Positions 22,933-36,227 of a stretch of 64,000 nt of DNA are shown here, in pieces. The stretch covers positions 11,344,041 through 11,408,040 of the forward strand of contig CM026565.1 of NCBI GenBank assembly GCA_015143295.1, read 5' to 3'. Made by a program: the position numbers and the translations under genes. This DNA comes from Tetracentron sinense. Its lineage: Eukaryota > Streptophyta > Magnoliopsida > Trochodendrales > Trochodendraceae. How positions within the stretch are numbered: the stretch's first letter is position 1; each line of letters begins with the position of its first letter. Below the pieces are notes generated by a model. It did not search any database. It was not told the DNA's origin and saw nothing but the letters and a program-made list of their open reading frames with translations.

Positions 22933-23860
22933 GTGCAACAGAATCTTGAGGAGAAAAAGAATGATATTGAAGGTGCCATACTCCAACTCTTGATTGCACA
23001 ACAACAGACTAATGCTCAAACTAGTCAAACCATTCAGAGATTGGAGGCACAAGTGGGGCAATTGACCAAGGAACTAAGTGAGAGAAAGAGAGGAGGATTC
23101 CCATCACAGACCATACCAAACCCAAGAGGTCAAGAGGAGCTCCAGGCTGTGACAGTCCTTAGGAGTGATAAAGTCATTGACAACAATGTGGGAATGGATA
23201 AGAAAGTGGAAGCACCTCCAACAGGAGCTATGACCTCCACAAAGGTAAGTGAGAAGGAGAAGGTGATATTGCCACCCTTCCTTCAAAGGTTAGTTAAGCA
23301 AAAACAAGAACAATGTCTTGATATTTTTGAAACTTTAAGGAAAGTAGAAATAAATATTCCTTTACTTGATGCAATTAAACAAATCCCATCTTATGCCAAG
23401 TTCTTAAAGGATAGTTGTACTAACAAAAGAAAGTTTCAGGAATATGAGAAAGTTGCATTGATGGAGGAGGTAAGCGCGGTCTTGTTGAGAAAGTTACCAC
23501 CTAAACTAAAAGATCTAGGTATTTTTCCTATTCCTTGCAGGATTGGTGACCAACTCTTTGAACGTGCTTTGCTTGATTTAGGGGCAAGTATCAATTCGAT
23601 GCCCTATACGGTTTATGAGAAATTGAATTTGGGGGAACTTCAACCAACCTCAATTACGTTGCAATTGGCAGAGAGAAGCATCAAGAGACCTAGAGGTATT
23701 GTAGAGGATGTCTTAGTTCAGGTAAATCAATTTATTTTTCTTGCTGATTTTATTGTTTTGGATATGGAAGAATCACCTATGCCATCATCTCTACCCATTA
23801 TTTTAGGTAGACCCTTTATGAGTATTGCTGATACAAAAATATGTGTTAAAAAGGGTACTA
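22933..23860 (+). pseudogene. Athila gag-pol linker and aspartic protease, fossil
   Basis: The N-terminal part has coiled-coil character (QTNAQTSQTIQRLEAQVGQL). The protease fold is recognised from ALLDLGASINSMPYTVYEKL, LQLAERSIKRPRG and LPIILGRPFMSIADTKI. These are Athila/Ogre protease signatures; the catalytic motif is off consensus. Confidence 0.82.
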
Positions 23861-24259
23861 TAAGCATGAAAGTAAATGGTGAAAAGATAGAGTTTAGAGT
23901 GTTTGATGCATTGAAATTACCACATGATAATCATGATTGCTTCAATATTTGTGTGGTTCAAAGTGTTGTTGAGCAAGTCTTTCAGGTACATAGCATTGAT
24001 CCTTTAGAGGCTACCATTACTCACAGTCTCACAATGCCTAACATTGAGCAAGATTGTGAAAATGTTAATGTTGACATCATTGAGGCCGTACACTCCCCTG
24101 AGGCTCTTAAGCCTTATCCAAGTAAGTACACACCTCCCTTTGAAACTCTTGGGCCTAATACTACTCTTGTCCCTTCTATTGTCAGGGCACCAGATTTGGA
24201 ATTGAAGCAATTGCCTAAACACCTGACATATGCTTACTTGGGAGAGAACTAGACACTAC

Positions 24260-25560
24260 CAGTGATAGTTGCTACAAACTTAAGTTTGGGGGAAGAGGAG
24301 AAGCTATTGAGAGTTCTTAGAGAGCATAAAACTGCATTAAGGTGGACCATTGCCGACATCAAGGGCATAAGTCCAGCCAAGTGCATACATAGGATCCTCC
24401 TTGAAGATAATGCAAGGCTGACCAGAGATGCACAAAGAAGACTTAACCCACATATAAAGGATGTAGTCAGAGCAGAGATTCTTAAGTTGTTGGATGTTGG
24501 CATCATCTACCCCATCTCGGATAGTAAGTGGGTGAGTCCAGTTCAAGTGGTGCCTAAGAAGAGTGGAATCATAGTGATGAAGAATGAGGAAAATGAGCTT
24601 GTTCCTACCAAGATGACCACAGGTTGGAGAGTCTGTATCGATTACAGGAAGCTCAATAAGGAAACCAGGAAAGATCACTTCCCTCTACCATTTATCGATC
24701 AGATGTTAGAGAGGTTAGCAGGTCATAGCCATTACTATTTTCTAGATGGGTATAGTGACTATAACCAGATTGCTATAGCACTAGAGGACCAGGATAAGAC
24801 CACTTTTACATGCCCCTTTGGCACATTTGCATACAGGAGGATGCCATTTGGGTTATGTAATGCACCTAGCACATTTCAGAGGTGCATGATGAGCATATTC
24901 TCATATATGGTGGAAAGATTCATCGAGGTATTTATGGATGATTTCAGTTTTTTTGGTTCTAACTTTGATGAGTGTCTTAACAATTTGCAGGTTGTCCTTA
25001 AGAGATGTGAAGACTGTAACTTAGTGTTGAATTGGGAAAAGTGCCATTTCATGGTACAACAAGGTATTGGTTTGGGTCATGTTATTTCTAGCAAGGTCAA
25101 TGAGGTGGACAAGGCAAAAATCAATATCATCTCCAAATTACCTCCTCCTACATCAATTAAGGGTGTGAGAAGTTTTCTGGACATGCAGGATTCTACCGAA
25201 GATTCATAAAATACTTCTCAAAGAATTCCAGACCTCTTTGTGTGTTGTTGACTAAGGATGTCAATTTTGTATGGACAGAAGAGTGCATGACTACCTTCAA
25301 AAAATTGAAAAAATTACTTATGTTTGCACCGATTATGATGGCACCTGATTGGAACCTTCCATTCGAGCTCATGTGTGACACCAGTGATTTTGCTTTGGGT
25401 GTTGTTCTGGGTGTTCTAAAGTTATTGTATTCACTGACCATGCTGCTTTGAGATATTTGTTTGCTAAGAAAGATGTTAAGCCTAGATTGATCAGATGGGT
25501 ACTATTATTACAAGAATTTAATCTTGAGATTAAGGAAAAATAGGGTAGTGAGAATGTGGT
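24260..25560 (+). pseudogene. Athila reverse transcriptase and RNase H, fossil
   Basis: RT motifs in order: SKWVSPVQVVPKKSG, WRVCIDYRKLNKETRKDHFP, LDGYSDYNQIAIA, FGTFAYRRMPFGLCNAPSTF and the active-site region EVFMDDFSFFG (about 24915-24960). RNase H traces follow, with [14 protein letters not shown] near 25370. Confidence 0.88.
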
Positions 25561-27051
25561 TGTGGATCACTTATCTAGGTTACTTCATGATGAAGAAGGA
25601 AACGAGCTTCCTTTGAATGAAAACTTTCCAGATGAGCAGTTATTTGCAATAGATGTCCAACTTCCTTGGTGTGCAGATATTGTTAATTATATAACTACTA
25701 AGGCTTTTCCTCCAGGAATGTCTAGTCAGGAAAGGAAGTGGTTGATGTCTATGTCTAGGCAATACCATTGGGACGAGCCATATCTATTCAAATTTTTTTT
25801 AATCAGATCATTTGACAGTGTGTTCCAGAGGAGGAGCACATTAGCATTTTACAGCATTATGATCAGCTTGCATGTGGAGGGGCACTTTGGAGCCAAGAGA
25901 ACAACACTTAAGGTATCACAATCTGGTTTCTATTGGCCTAATGTGTTTAAAGATGCTTTTTGTTTTTGTAGTTCTTGTGATCGATGCCAGAGGACAGGTA
26001 ACATCTCCTCCAAAAATCAGATGCCATTGCAAAACATTCAAGTGGTAGAGCTCTTTGATGTGTGGGGTATTGACTTCATGGGTCCATTTCCTAACTCATT
26101 TGGTTATTTATATATTCTTGTGGGTGTGGATTATGTGTCTAAATGGGTTGGGGTTGTCCCCTCAAAAACTAATGATCACAAAGTTGTTGTGAAGTTCTTG
26201 CAAGATAAAATCTTTACTTGGTTTGGGACACCAAGAGCGATAATCAGTGATGGAGGTAGCCACTTCAACAACCAGCCTTTTGCTTATTTGATAAAAAAAA
26301 TATGGGATCACACATAAGGTTGGCACCCCATATGATCCTCAAACTAGTGGTCAAGTGGAGATAAGCAACAGAGAGATCAAAAGAATCCTAGAAAAGATAG
26401 TGAATACTAGTAGGAAGGATTGGTCTATGCGCTTGAATGATGCATTGTGGGCCTATATGACTGTATACAAAACCCCTATTGGCATGTCCCCATATCGGTT
26501 GGTTTTTGGAAGGGTGTGTCACCTACCAGTGGAGTTGGAGCATAGAGCTTACTGGGCCATCAAGAAATTCAATTTTGATATGAAATGTAGAGCCCCAGAC
26601 TTTTTCATGCTTAATACATGGCACTTTCGTGGCCATTTTGCCTTTAAAGAGGTATAATTAATAAATAAGGAAGAAATTCGAAATTCTGAAACGTCAGAAA
26701 TTTTCCTTTTTGAAGTACAAACCCAACGCAAGTTGAATCGTCAAAATCGGACGAACGAATCAAAAGATATGGCCAAAACAGTCTGGGCCTGCAGGCAATC
26801 GGTAGCTCGGAAGGCGCTAAGGACGTAGCTCGGAAGGCACTAAGGACGTAGCTCGGTTATGCGCTAAGGACGTAGCTCGGAAGGCGCTAAGGTCGTGCTC
26901 TGATAAGGCACAGACAACGCATAGACAAGGTACTCTGAGAACGTAGCTCGAGCTCTGATAACGTATACGTTGTGCATCCGTTGTGCAACAGCAACAACGG
27001 GTACGTTGTACAACAACGGGTACGTTGTACAACAACAACGGGTACGTTGTA

Positions 27052-27372
27052 CAGCACAACGTGTTTGGCACTGTTCACAGCACAACGTGTTCAGCACTGT
27101 TCACAGTACAACGTGTTCAGCACTGTTCACAGCACAACATGTTTGGCACTGTTCACAGCACAACGTGTTCGGCACTGTTCATAGCACAAAGTGTTCGGCA
27201 CTGTTCACAGCACAACGTGTTCGGCACTGTTCACAGCACAACGTGTTCGGCACTGTTCACAGCACAACGTGTTCCGCACTATTCACAGCACAACGTGTTC
27301 GGCACTGTTCACAGCACAACGTGTTCGGCACTTTTCACAGCACAACGTGTTCGGCACTGTTCACAGCTCAAC
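27052..27372 (+). repeat. Slot-1 tandem array, 26-bp units (about 12)
   Basis: Twelve copies of CACAACGTGTTCGGCACTGT plus TCACAG are present. The 3' LTR of the same element has about five (34660-34805). Long ORFs here are repeat artefacts. Confidence 0.9.
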
Positions 27373-28305
27373 GAATTCGGCATTCGTGTATTTGCAGAAA
27401 CTTCAGTAAGGGTATTATGGTCTTTGGTCGGTTCACTCTTACCTTAAGAGTTTAACCCGAGCCTTTAGGGCTTCATTTCGACACTTAGAGAGATTGGGAG
27501 ATAAGAAGAGAAGGAAGGGCGATTCCTAAACCTAGGGTTTCCATTTTTGGAGAGAAATCAAAGGGTTTGAGACCCTAGATCACTTCCAGTCCTGGTTTTC
27601 TCCAAGATCTCGGCTCAAGCACTCGTGGAGAGCGTTCTCCAAGCTAGGGCAGCAGCTACACAGTCGTTTTGGAAAGGGGATTTCTTCCTCATTTCTTCAA
27701 GGTCGGTACTTCTTACTACCCTCCTAGTTATAGTTCCTCTTTCCCCTTTATTTCTCTTTATTTTCCTTTATTACACGTGTTATGAGATGGATGGTTGTGA
27801 ATGGCGAATGGAGATGGAATGGGCGACTGGATGCCAATGGTTGTGTTGTGATGATTATAATGGGGAGGGCATTGTTCCAATAATGAACATACATGTATTA
27901 TTTGAGAAAAACCCATCTAGAAAAGCATGTTGTAGGGTAAATCGATAATGAACATACCATGTTTGATGAAATGCCAAGGTGAATAAAGTGAGTTGTAATT
28001 TAGGAAATGCATGCCTAATAAATTCTGAATATTGCTAGGGCCTATGATAGTGTGTTTTCTTGCTTTTCCTAAATGATATGAATATTACATTGCTCAATCA
28101 TTGATGTTATATGTATTGTGAAATTACCCAAATGTCATATTTAAATTTAAATGCAAGTATGTACACGGTTCCCACGAGCATGGCATGCATGACATGATTT
28201 ATCGAGGTTTTCAAGAACATGGTTAGAGGTGGGATATATCCTAATGATATGTTTTACCTCGCTTTTTACAAGAGAACAAGAACCAACATTCCATGAGGGG
28301 TCTCC

Positions 28306-28440
28306 CCTCACTCACAAGTGCATATCATGAAGAAGGGCCTCCCTTCCCTCGCAAGTACATACATATCGTGAAGAAGGGTCTCCCTTCCCTCGCAAGTGCA
28401 TTGCATAAAGAAGGGTCTCCCTTCCCTCTCAAGGCATCTC
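28306..28440 (+). repeat. Slot-2 tandem hairpin repeat
   Basis: Units carry GAAGGGTCTCCCTTC or GAAGGGCCTCCCTTC, and the first reads GGGGTCTCCCC. The position matches 701-826. Confidence 0.8.
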
Positions 28441-28797
28441 TCAAGCGCATCTCACAAGGATAGCTCACAAGTGTATCTCACAAGTCACATGATCACAAGC
28501 AGGCACGCATGACATGCATGACATGACACGTACGACACAAGCAAGATAGACAAGACAAGCTTTCAAGTACGAAAAGATATTTCAAGCCAAGTCAAGTGCA
28601 CGATGTTTTCAAGAGGTTTTATCGGTTTTCTACGAAATACAAGCATGATTATAAATTGCTTTACTTCCTTGTATGATATGGATTGCTTCTGTCTGACATA
28701 TATGAATTGCTCCTGATTATGTATTGCCATTGTTATGCTATAATTGTTGGTTAGTATTTAGTACCCGCTGAGTATTCCATGCTCAGCCGTACTTCTT

Positions 28798-28905
28798 ATG
28801 TCGGCAGGTTATGAGGGAGATGCTGCTCCATTTGATGTTTGTGCTCCTGGTCCATGGGTGGAGGAGGAGTACGTCGAGGAGCCTTTGGAGGAACCTCCAG
28901 TATAG
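28798..28905 (+). CDS. LTR-encoded small acidic ORF (35 codons), family A
   Basis: It starts MSAGYEGDAAPFDVCAPGPW and continues with VEEEYVEEP. It is homologous to the 39-codon ORF in the 3' LTR at 36228-36347 and follows the same hairpin. Confidence 0.45.
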   Translation: MSAGYEGDAAPFDVCAPGPWVEEEYVEEPLEEPPV

Positions 28906-29220
28906 GGTTACCATTAGGTGGTTGTAGATTCTGAGTGAATAACTGTGGGTGAGATGAGAGATATACATTTATGTATTTTGGCGGGTCTGTCCGCCCTTTC
29001 TTTTGGATTCCTTTTGTGTAAACTTGGATTCGTATATACATAGAGGTTTGTTTAGACTTCCGCTGTGCTATGTTAGAGTATGTTTCCGCTGTTTATATCC
29101 CTTATTGTATATGCTCTGTGGGTTTTTGCAGGTTGGTTTGTCAAGCAAGTCATGGAAGCCATGATTAGTCGTCCAAAGTTCACTCTAACTCCTAGGGTGG
29201 GTTTTGGGTCGCGACAGAAG

Positions 29221-29238
29221 TAGTATCAGAGCTTAGGC
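29221..29238 (+). other. Primer-binding site, Tekay
   Basis: TAGTATCAGAGCTTAGGC lies four bases after the 5' LTR and matches the TGGTATCAGAGC class (tRNA-iMet) apart from one base. Confidence 0.8.
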
Positions 29239-29577
29239 TTTAGGTCTCTAGGGTCACTTAGAATCTTATACCACAGCTTGACAAGAGCATATGTTAGGAA
29301 ACAAGTTAGGAAGGAAGCAAGTCGGAAGAGAGTCTTGATCCAAGTTTAAGACTAAACTTTAGTCTTAGTCTAAAATGGTTGCTTTAACCAAGTACGGTCC
29401 TAGATATGCCAGAACACTAAAGTATAAGTATAATGTGATGAATACTCTGATGACTGGATGTGATGTATATTAGTATTATACAACTAATACAAATTGAATT
29501 ATTGTGAAATGGCATTGAAATAAGTTGTGGTTTCAAGTGAGACTCATGTGGTGCTATTGTTCTCAGGACCTTAGTCA

Positions 29578-30700
29578 TGAGGCGGGGCACACGGGGTCGT
29601 GGACCACACACCAGAGCTTAATCTTCTTCCAGAGATGAGGATGAGCAGCCGGACCTCTCACAGGTCTTAGGCTCTATTGCTGAGACACTCGCCGTACTGG
29701 CGGCTCGGCAGGCTATACCATCATCGGCGGCACCTACTCCACCACCCGCAGCTCCAGTACATCGTACAGCTGGAGTTGAGGCATTCAGGAGATTGAGGCC
29801 TCCACCTTTCCATGGGAGTGTGGACCCTCTTGCTGTGGAGGCATGGATCCTCCAGATGGAGAAGATCTTTGCAGTCCTCTCGCCTACAGAGGAGGATAGA
29901 GTAGCGTGGGCAGTTTTCATGCTAGAGGGTGAAGCCCACCATTGGTGGTTGTCCGCATTGAGGACACAAGATTTGACCATGCAGGGTCAACCTTGGACTT
30001 GGGAGGAGTTCAATGACACTTTTTATAAGAAGTACTTTCCGATCGGAGCGCGGGAAAGGAAAGAGAGAGAATTCATCGACCTTGAGCAAGGTTCGATGTC
30101 AGTAGCACAATATGAGGCTAAGTTCTCGGAGCTCTCTAGATTTGCGCCTCACATGGTGGCTACTGAGGCAAGGAAGGCGAGGAGATTTGAGCAAGGGCTC
30201 AAGGATGTTATTATGGAGAAAGTATCGGCTTTCAGGCATGCTACTTATCCGGAAGTGGTAGACAAAGCCTTATTGATCGAGGCGAATTCTGAGGCGGTGT
30301 CCAAGAAGAGGGAGTTGGCAAGAGGCCAAGCCAGTAGTTCAGCACCTCCAGAGAGGCGGGCTCGTACCGGCCCTTATCAGTATGCGTGGCCAGCACCACC
30401 AATGAGGCCAACTTATGCGCCTCCCGCTCCCCGGCAGTATGTGCCTCAGGCACCGCGACCTCAGGCTCTTCCAGCTCCACGGCTAGTTGCACCTCAGACG
30501 GTGAGGTATGCTCCACCTCCGGCCCCTCCGACCTATACACACGAGGTTTGCACTTCATGCAGACGAAGGCACCCGGCAGGAGATTGCCGAAGGGCGTCAG
30601 GTGGATGCTTTCATTGTGGTCGCCAGGGCCATATGATCAGGGATTGCCCCAGTCGGGATTTACCAGGCCAGTCTCAGGGGATTAGGCCCCCAGCACACCC
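29578..30700 (+). pseudogene. Tekay gag, fossil
   Basis: The N-terminus is MRRGTRGRG. The capsid domain reads [51 protein letters not shown] and [21 protein letters not shown] proline- and alanine-rich linker precedes the zinc knuckle [15 protein letters not shown] at about 30605-30650. Confidence 0.88.
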
Positions 30701-30799
30701 AGCAGGATCATATCAGGCGTCATACCAGACTACCCGGTCTACACCTCAGTCTCGTCAGGCGAACCAGGGGCGTGTTTTTGCCTTGACAGAGGGTGATGC

Positions 30800-31880
30800 A
30801 CTTGCATCTGACGATGTGGTGCAAGGAACCCTACTAGTCAATGAGTGTTTGGCTCGAGTGTTGATTGATACCGGGTCTACTCATTCGTTTGTCTCGCCGG
30901 GTTTTTCAGAAGGCTTTTCTGTGGAGCCTACTCAGCTAGAACCGGAGTTAGCCATTTCGACTCCTCTCGGCAAAACCGTACTGGCAGATAAAGTGTATAG
31001 AAATAGCGTGGTCCAAGTTGGAAGCCACGAGTTGGCGATTGATCTCATCGTCCTTGGATTCCAAGAGTTTGATGTTATATTGGGAATGGATTGGTTAGCG
31101 GCACATCACGGGCATGTAGCCTGCTTTGAGAAAATGGTACTCTTCAAGCCGGTAGAAGGAAAACCATTTCACTTTCGTGTGTTGAAAAGTAGAGATATTG
31201 CTCGTTTTACGGTGTTGAGCTTAGCTAACCCCGAGGCAAAGGACTCATCGACTATTCCGGTTGTGAGTGGATTCCTGGATGTATTTCCAGAGGAGTTGCC
31301 GGGATTGCCTCCAGATAGGGAGATTGAGTTTGTGATCGAGCTTGCACCAGGCACAGCTCCTGTTTTCAGGGCTCCATATAGAATGGCCCCTATTGAACTC
31401 AAGGAGTTGAAGACTCAGTTAGAGGAATTGCAAGGTCTTGGTTTCATTCGACCAAGTGTCTCACCGTGGGGTGCCCCGGCGTTGTTTGTTAAGAAGAAAG
31501 ATGGCTCGATGCGGATGTGCGTCGATTACAGGCAATTGAACAAAGTCACTATAAAGAATAGGTATCCCTTGCCTAGGATTGATGACTTGTTCGATCAGTT
31601 GAAGGGAGCGAGATTTTTCTCGAAGATAGACCTTCGATCGGGTTATCACCAGTTGAAGATTAAGGTGGAAGATGTTCCCAAAACTGCTTTCAGGACTCGG
31701 TATGGACACTACGAGTTCTTGGTGATGCCTTTTGGACTCACGAACGCGCCGGCAGCCTTTATGGATTTGATGAACCGGGTGTTCCGGCCATATCTTGATA
31801 GGTGCATGATTGTATTTGTTGATGACATTTTGGTCTATTCCCAGACACGGGAAGATCACACACGCGACCTATGCCTTGCT
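30800..31880 (+). pseudogene. Tekay protease and reverse transcriptase, fossil
   Basis: The protease carries [15 protein letters not shown] (DTG at about 30867) and [16 protein letters not shown] follows with [75 protein letters not shown] and the active site [11 protein letters not shown] near 31810. All are chromovirus signatures. Confidence 0.9.
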
Positions 31881-31929
31881 TTGGAAATGCTAAGGGAACA
31901 CAAGCTATAAAAAAATTTGCAAGTGTGAG

Positions 31930-32870
31930 TTTTGGTTGGAAGAGGTGGCATTCTTAGGCCACGTTGTTTCTGTAGAAGGCGTCTCGGTTGATCCAAAGAA
32001 GATAGATGCAGTCATGAGTTGGGCGAGGCCCAAGAGTGTCACAGAGATACGTAGTTTCCTTGGATTGGCAGGCTACTATAGGATATTTGTAGAGGGTTTC
32101 TCTAGCCTTGCGGCACCGCTCACTTACCTGACAAGGAAGAACGCCAAGTTTGTATGGAGTGATAAGTGCGAGACCAGTTTCACGGAACTGAAGAAGAGGC
32201 TTACTACAGCCCCTGTCCTTACTGTGCCATCCGGACCTTATGGGTATGAGGTGTATAGTGATGCCTCACACGTTGGACTTGGGTGCGTACTCATGCAGCA
32301 CAAGAAGGTCATTGCCTATGCATCAAGGCAGTTGACGGAGAATGAGAAGAATTATCCCATGCACGACTTGGAGCTTGCGGCGGTCGTGTTTGCACTTAAG
32401 ATTTGGCGTCATTACCTTTATGGGGTGGAGTTCGATGTGTTCACTGATCACAAGAGTCTCAAGTATCTCTTTTCCCAAAAGGAGCTGAATCTAAGGCAAC
32501 GGCGTTGGATGGAATTTTTGAAAGACTATGATTGTACCATTCAATACCACCCGAGTAAGCAAATGTAGTGGCCGATGCTTTGAGTAGAAGACCTCAGGGG
32601 TTGTTAGCACACATGTTGGTCCAAGAATGGAAGCTACTAGAAGATTTGGCAAATCTGGACATCAGTGTGAATAACTCTGTCAGTAGTCCTATCTTGGCAA
32701 ATGTCACGGTTCGGCCATACATTATAGATTTGATCCAAGAATACCAAGCCACGGATGTTGAATTGTTGGATTATCGGGATAAGGAAGTTGCTAAGGGTAG
32801 TGAGGACTTCTCTCTCACTAGCCGAGGTGCTATCACATTCAAGGGAAGGCTGTGTGTTCCAGCCAATGCA
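31930..32870 (+). pseudogene. Tekay RT end and RNase H, fossil
   Basis: [20 protein letters not shown] and [10 protein letters not shown] mark the RT thumb. RNase H is seen from [37 protein letters not shown] and [20 protein letters not shown]. Confidence 0.88.
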
Positions 32871-32884
32871 AATCTTTAGAGAGA

Positions 32885-34148
32885 GATTTTGGATGAAGCA
32901 CACCGTTCGAAGTACACAGTACATCCAGGGGGTACAAAGATGTACCGAAACCTCAAGAGTCACTTTTGGTGGCGGAATATGAAGAGGGATGTTGCTGAAT
33001 ATGTGGCACGGTGCTTAGTGTGCCAACAGGTGAAAGCAGAACACATGCGACCCGCCGGTCTATTACAGTCCCTTTCGATTCCCGAGTGTAAATGGGAGAA
33101 CATATCCATGGATTTCATAGTTGGCTTGCCAAAGACGGCAAGGGGCTCAGATGCGATATGGGTAGTAGTGGATCGTTTGACGAAGTCCGCTCACTTCTTA
33201 CCCTACCGTACTACTTTCAACTCTAGTCAGTTAGCCGTTTTGTACATCAAGGAAGTGGTGAGGTTGCACGGAGTGCCCGTTAGTATTGTATCAGATCGGG
33301 GTCCAAGATTCACATCACGATTCTGGAAAAGCTTCCAGGAGGCTATGGGTTCCCGACTTGATTTCAGCACCGCTTTTCATCCATAGACGGATGGACAAAC
33401 TGAGAGAGTGAACCAAGTCATTGAAGACATGCTTCGGGCTTGTATGTTGGATTTCAGAGGCAGTTGGGAAGAGCACTTGCCTTTGGTTGAATTCGCCTAC
33501 AATAACAGCTATCAGGCAAGTATCCAAATGGCACCATTTGAGGCCTTGTATGGGCGAAGTTGTAGGTCTCCTCTCTATTGGGATGAGGTAGGAGAAAGGA
33601 AATTACTTGGTCCAGAATTGATTGAGCAAACTGCAAACACAGTTAAGATCATTCGGGATCGATTAAAAACCGCTCAAGATCGCCAGAAAAGTTATGCGGA
33701 CACGTGCCGTAGGGACTTGGAATTTCAAGTAGGGGATCAAGTTTTTGTGAAAGTATCTCCTAGCAAAGGGATCATGAGATTTGGAAGGCGAGGCAAGCTC
33801 AGTCCTCGGTATGTTGGGCCTTTAGAGATTATCACACGAGTTGGTGAGGTTGCTTACAGGGTAGCTCTCCCACCTCACATGGCCGCAGTTCACAACGTCT
33901 TCCATGTGTCTATGCTTCGGAAGTACATTGCGGACCCTTCGCATGTCATAGACTTGGAACCGTTGGAGATTCGAGAGGACCTCACCTTGATTGAAAAGCC
34001 GGTTCAGATTTTGGATCGGAGAGATCAGGTGCATCGCAACAAAAGAATCCCTTTGGTTCTGGTGCAATGGCAACACCATGCTCGGGAAGAAGCTACATGG
34101 GAGCGTGAAGCTGAAGTCAAAGCAAATCACCTAGAATTAATTGTATGA
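32885..34148 (+). pseudogene. Tekay integrase with C-terminal chromodomain, fossil
   Basis: The zinc region (TKMYRNLKSHFWWRNM...CLVCQQVKAEH) is followed by core segments ENISMDFIVGLPK, PVSIVSDRGPRFTSRFW and TERVNQVIEDML, carrying the D-D-E neighbourhood. The C-terminal tail GKLSPRYVGPLEIITRVG leads into a chromodomain (IPLVLVQWQHHAREEATWE) at about 34030-34148. In chromoviruses this domain directs insertion toward heterochromatin. Confidence 0.88.
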
Positions 34149-34659
34149 GTTTTGTATAGGTTTTGTATATGTGGCTTGTATTTTTGTTTTGATTCTGTAA
34201 TGCATGTCCCCTCGAAATTTTGAGGACAAAATTTTTGTGGCCATTTTGCCTTTAAAGAGGTATAATTAATAAATAAGGAAGAAATTAGAAATTCAGAAAT
34301 GTCAAAAATTTTCCTTTTCGAAGTACGAACCCAACGCAAGTTGAATCGTCAAAATCGGACGAACGAATCAAAAGATATGGCCAAAACAGTCTGGGTCTGC
34401 AGGCAATCGGTAGCTGGGAAGGCGCTAAGGACGTAGCACGGAAGGCGCTAAGGACGTAGCTCGGTTATGTGCTAAGGACGTAGCTCGGTTATGCGCTAAA
34501 AACGTAGCTCGGAAGGCGCTAAGGTCGTGCTCTGATAAGGCACAGACAACGCATAGACAACGTACTCTGAGAACGTAGCTCGAGCTCTGATAACGTATAC
34601 GTTGTGCATCCGTTGTGCAACAACAACAACGGGTACATTGTACAACAACTTCGGCACTG

Positions 34660-34805
34660 TTGTACAGCACAACGTGTTCGGCACTGTTCACAGCACAACG
34701 TGTTCAGCACTGTTCACAGCACAACGTGTTCGGCACTGTTCACAGCACAACGTGTTCGGCACTGTTCACAGCACAACGTGTTCGGCACTGTTCACAGCAC
34801 AACGA
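34660..34805 (+). repeat. Slot-1 tandem array, 26-bp units (about 5)
   Basis: Same unit as 27052-27372 with fewer copies, although the two LTRs were identical at insertion. Confidence 0.9.
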
Positions 34806-35745
34806 ATTCGGCATTCGTGTATTTGCAGAAACTTCAGTAAGGGTATTATGGTCTTTGGTCGGTTCACTCTTACCTTAAGAGTTTAACCCGAGCCTTTAGG
34901 GCTTCATTTCGACACTTAGAGAGATTGGGAGATAAGAAGAGAAGGAAGGGCGATTCCTAAACCTAGGGTTTCCATTTTTGGAGAGAAATCAAAGGGTTTG
35001 AGACCCTAGATCACTTCCAGTTCGGGTTTTCTCCAAGATCTCGGCTCAAGCACTCGTGGAGAGCGTTCTCCAAGGTAGGGCAGCAGCTACACAGTCGTTT
35101 TGGAAAGGGGATTTCTTCCTCATTTCTTCAAGGTCGGTACTTCTTACTACCCTCCTAGTTATAGTTCCTCTTTCCCCTTTATTTCTCTTTATTTTCCTTT
35201 ATTACACGTGTTATGAGATGGATGGTTGTGAATGGCGAATGGAGATGGAATGGGCGACTGGATGCCAATGTTTGTGTTGGGATGATTATAATGGGGAGGG
35301 CATTGTTCCAATAATGAACATACATGTATTATTTGAGAAAAACCCATCTAGAAAAGCATGTTGTAGGGTAAATCGATAATGAACATGCCATGTTTGATGA
35401 AATGCCAAGGTGAATAAAGTGAGTTGTAATTTAGGAAATGCATGCCTAATAAATTCTGAATATTGCTAGGGCCTATGATAGTGTGTTTTCTTGCTTTTCC
35501 TAAATGATATGAATATTACATTGCTCAATCATTGATGTTATATGTATTGTGAAATTACCCAAATGTCATACTTAAATTTAAATGCAAGTATGTACACGGT
35601 TCCCACGAGCATGGCATGCATGACATGATTTATCGAGGTTTTCAAGAACATGGTTAGAGGTGGGATATATCCTATGATATGTTTTACCTCGCTTTTTACA
35701 AGAGAACAAGAACCAACATTCCATGAGGGGTCTCCCCTCACTCAC

Positions 35746-35872
35746 AAGTGCATATCATGAAGAAGGGCCTCCCTTCCCTCGCAAGTACATACATATCGTG
35801 AAGAAGGGTCTCCCTTCCCTCACAAGTGCATTGCATAAAGAAGGGTCTCCCTTCCCTCTCAAGGCATCTCTC
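35746..35872 (+). repeat. Slot-2 tandem hairpin repeat
   Basis: Same as 28306-28440, in the 3' LTR. Confidence 0.8.
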
Positions 35873-36227
35873 AAGCGCATCTCACAAGGATAGCTCACAA
35901 GTGTATCTCACAAGTCACATGATCACAAGCAGGCACGCATGACATGCATGACATGACACGTACGACAAAAGCAAGATAGACAAGACAAGCTTTCAAGTAC
36001 GAAAAGATATTTCAAGCCAAGTCAAGTGCACGATGTTTTCAAGAGGTTTTATCGGTTTTCTACGAAATACAAGCATGATTATAAATTGCTTTACTTCCTT
36101 GTATGATATGGATTGCTTCTGTCTGACATATATGAATTGCTCCTGATTATGTATTGCCATTGTTATGCTATAATTGTTTGTTAGTATTTAGTACCCGCTG
36201 AGTATTCCATGCTCAGCCGTACTTCTT

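Larger units (their letters stand above)
26586..29216 (+). mobile_element. 5' LTR of the plus-strand Tekay element
   Basis: The 2631-bp LTR starts TGTAGAGCCCCAGAC and ends TCGCGACA. In order it holds the conserved CGTTCGTCCGATTTTGACGA block (minus), CGTTGT-rich sequence, the slot-1 array, a promoter-proximal block, slot 2, the invariant hairpin and the small ORF. Confidence 0.92.

Noticed and set aside
24249-24678. Minus-strand ORFs opposite the Athila RT
   Set aside because: They are antisense shadows of a clear RT domain on the plus strand.
26970-27455. A 161-codon repeat ORF rich in QHNVFGTVHSTTCSALFTAQ
   Set aside because: It is a shadow of the 26-bp array in the Tekay LTR; its length tracks array copy number, not coding.
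27625-27948. 107-codon ORF repeated at 35056-35379, considered as a second LTR-encoded protein
   Set aside because: It is not kept open in other family-A LTRs at the same position, and there is no third-position bias. It is seen twice only because the two LTRs are near identical.
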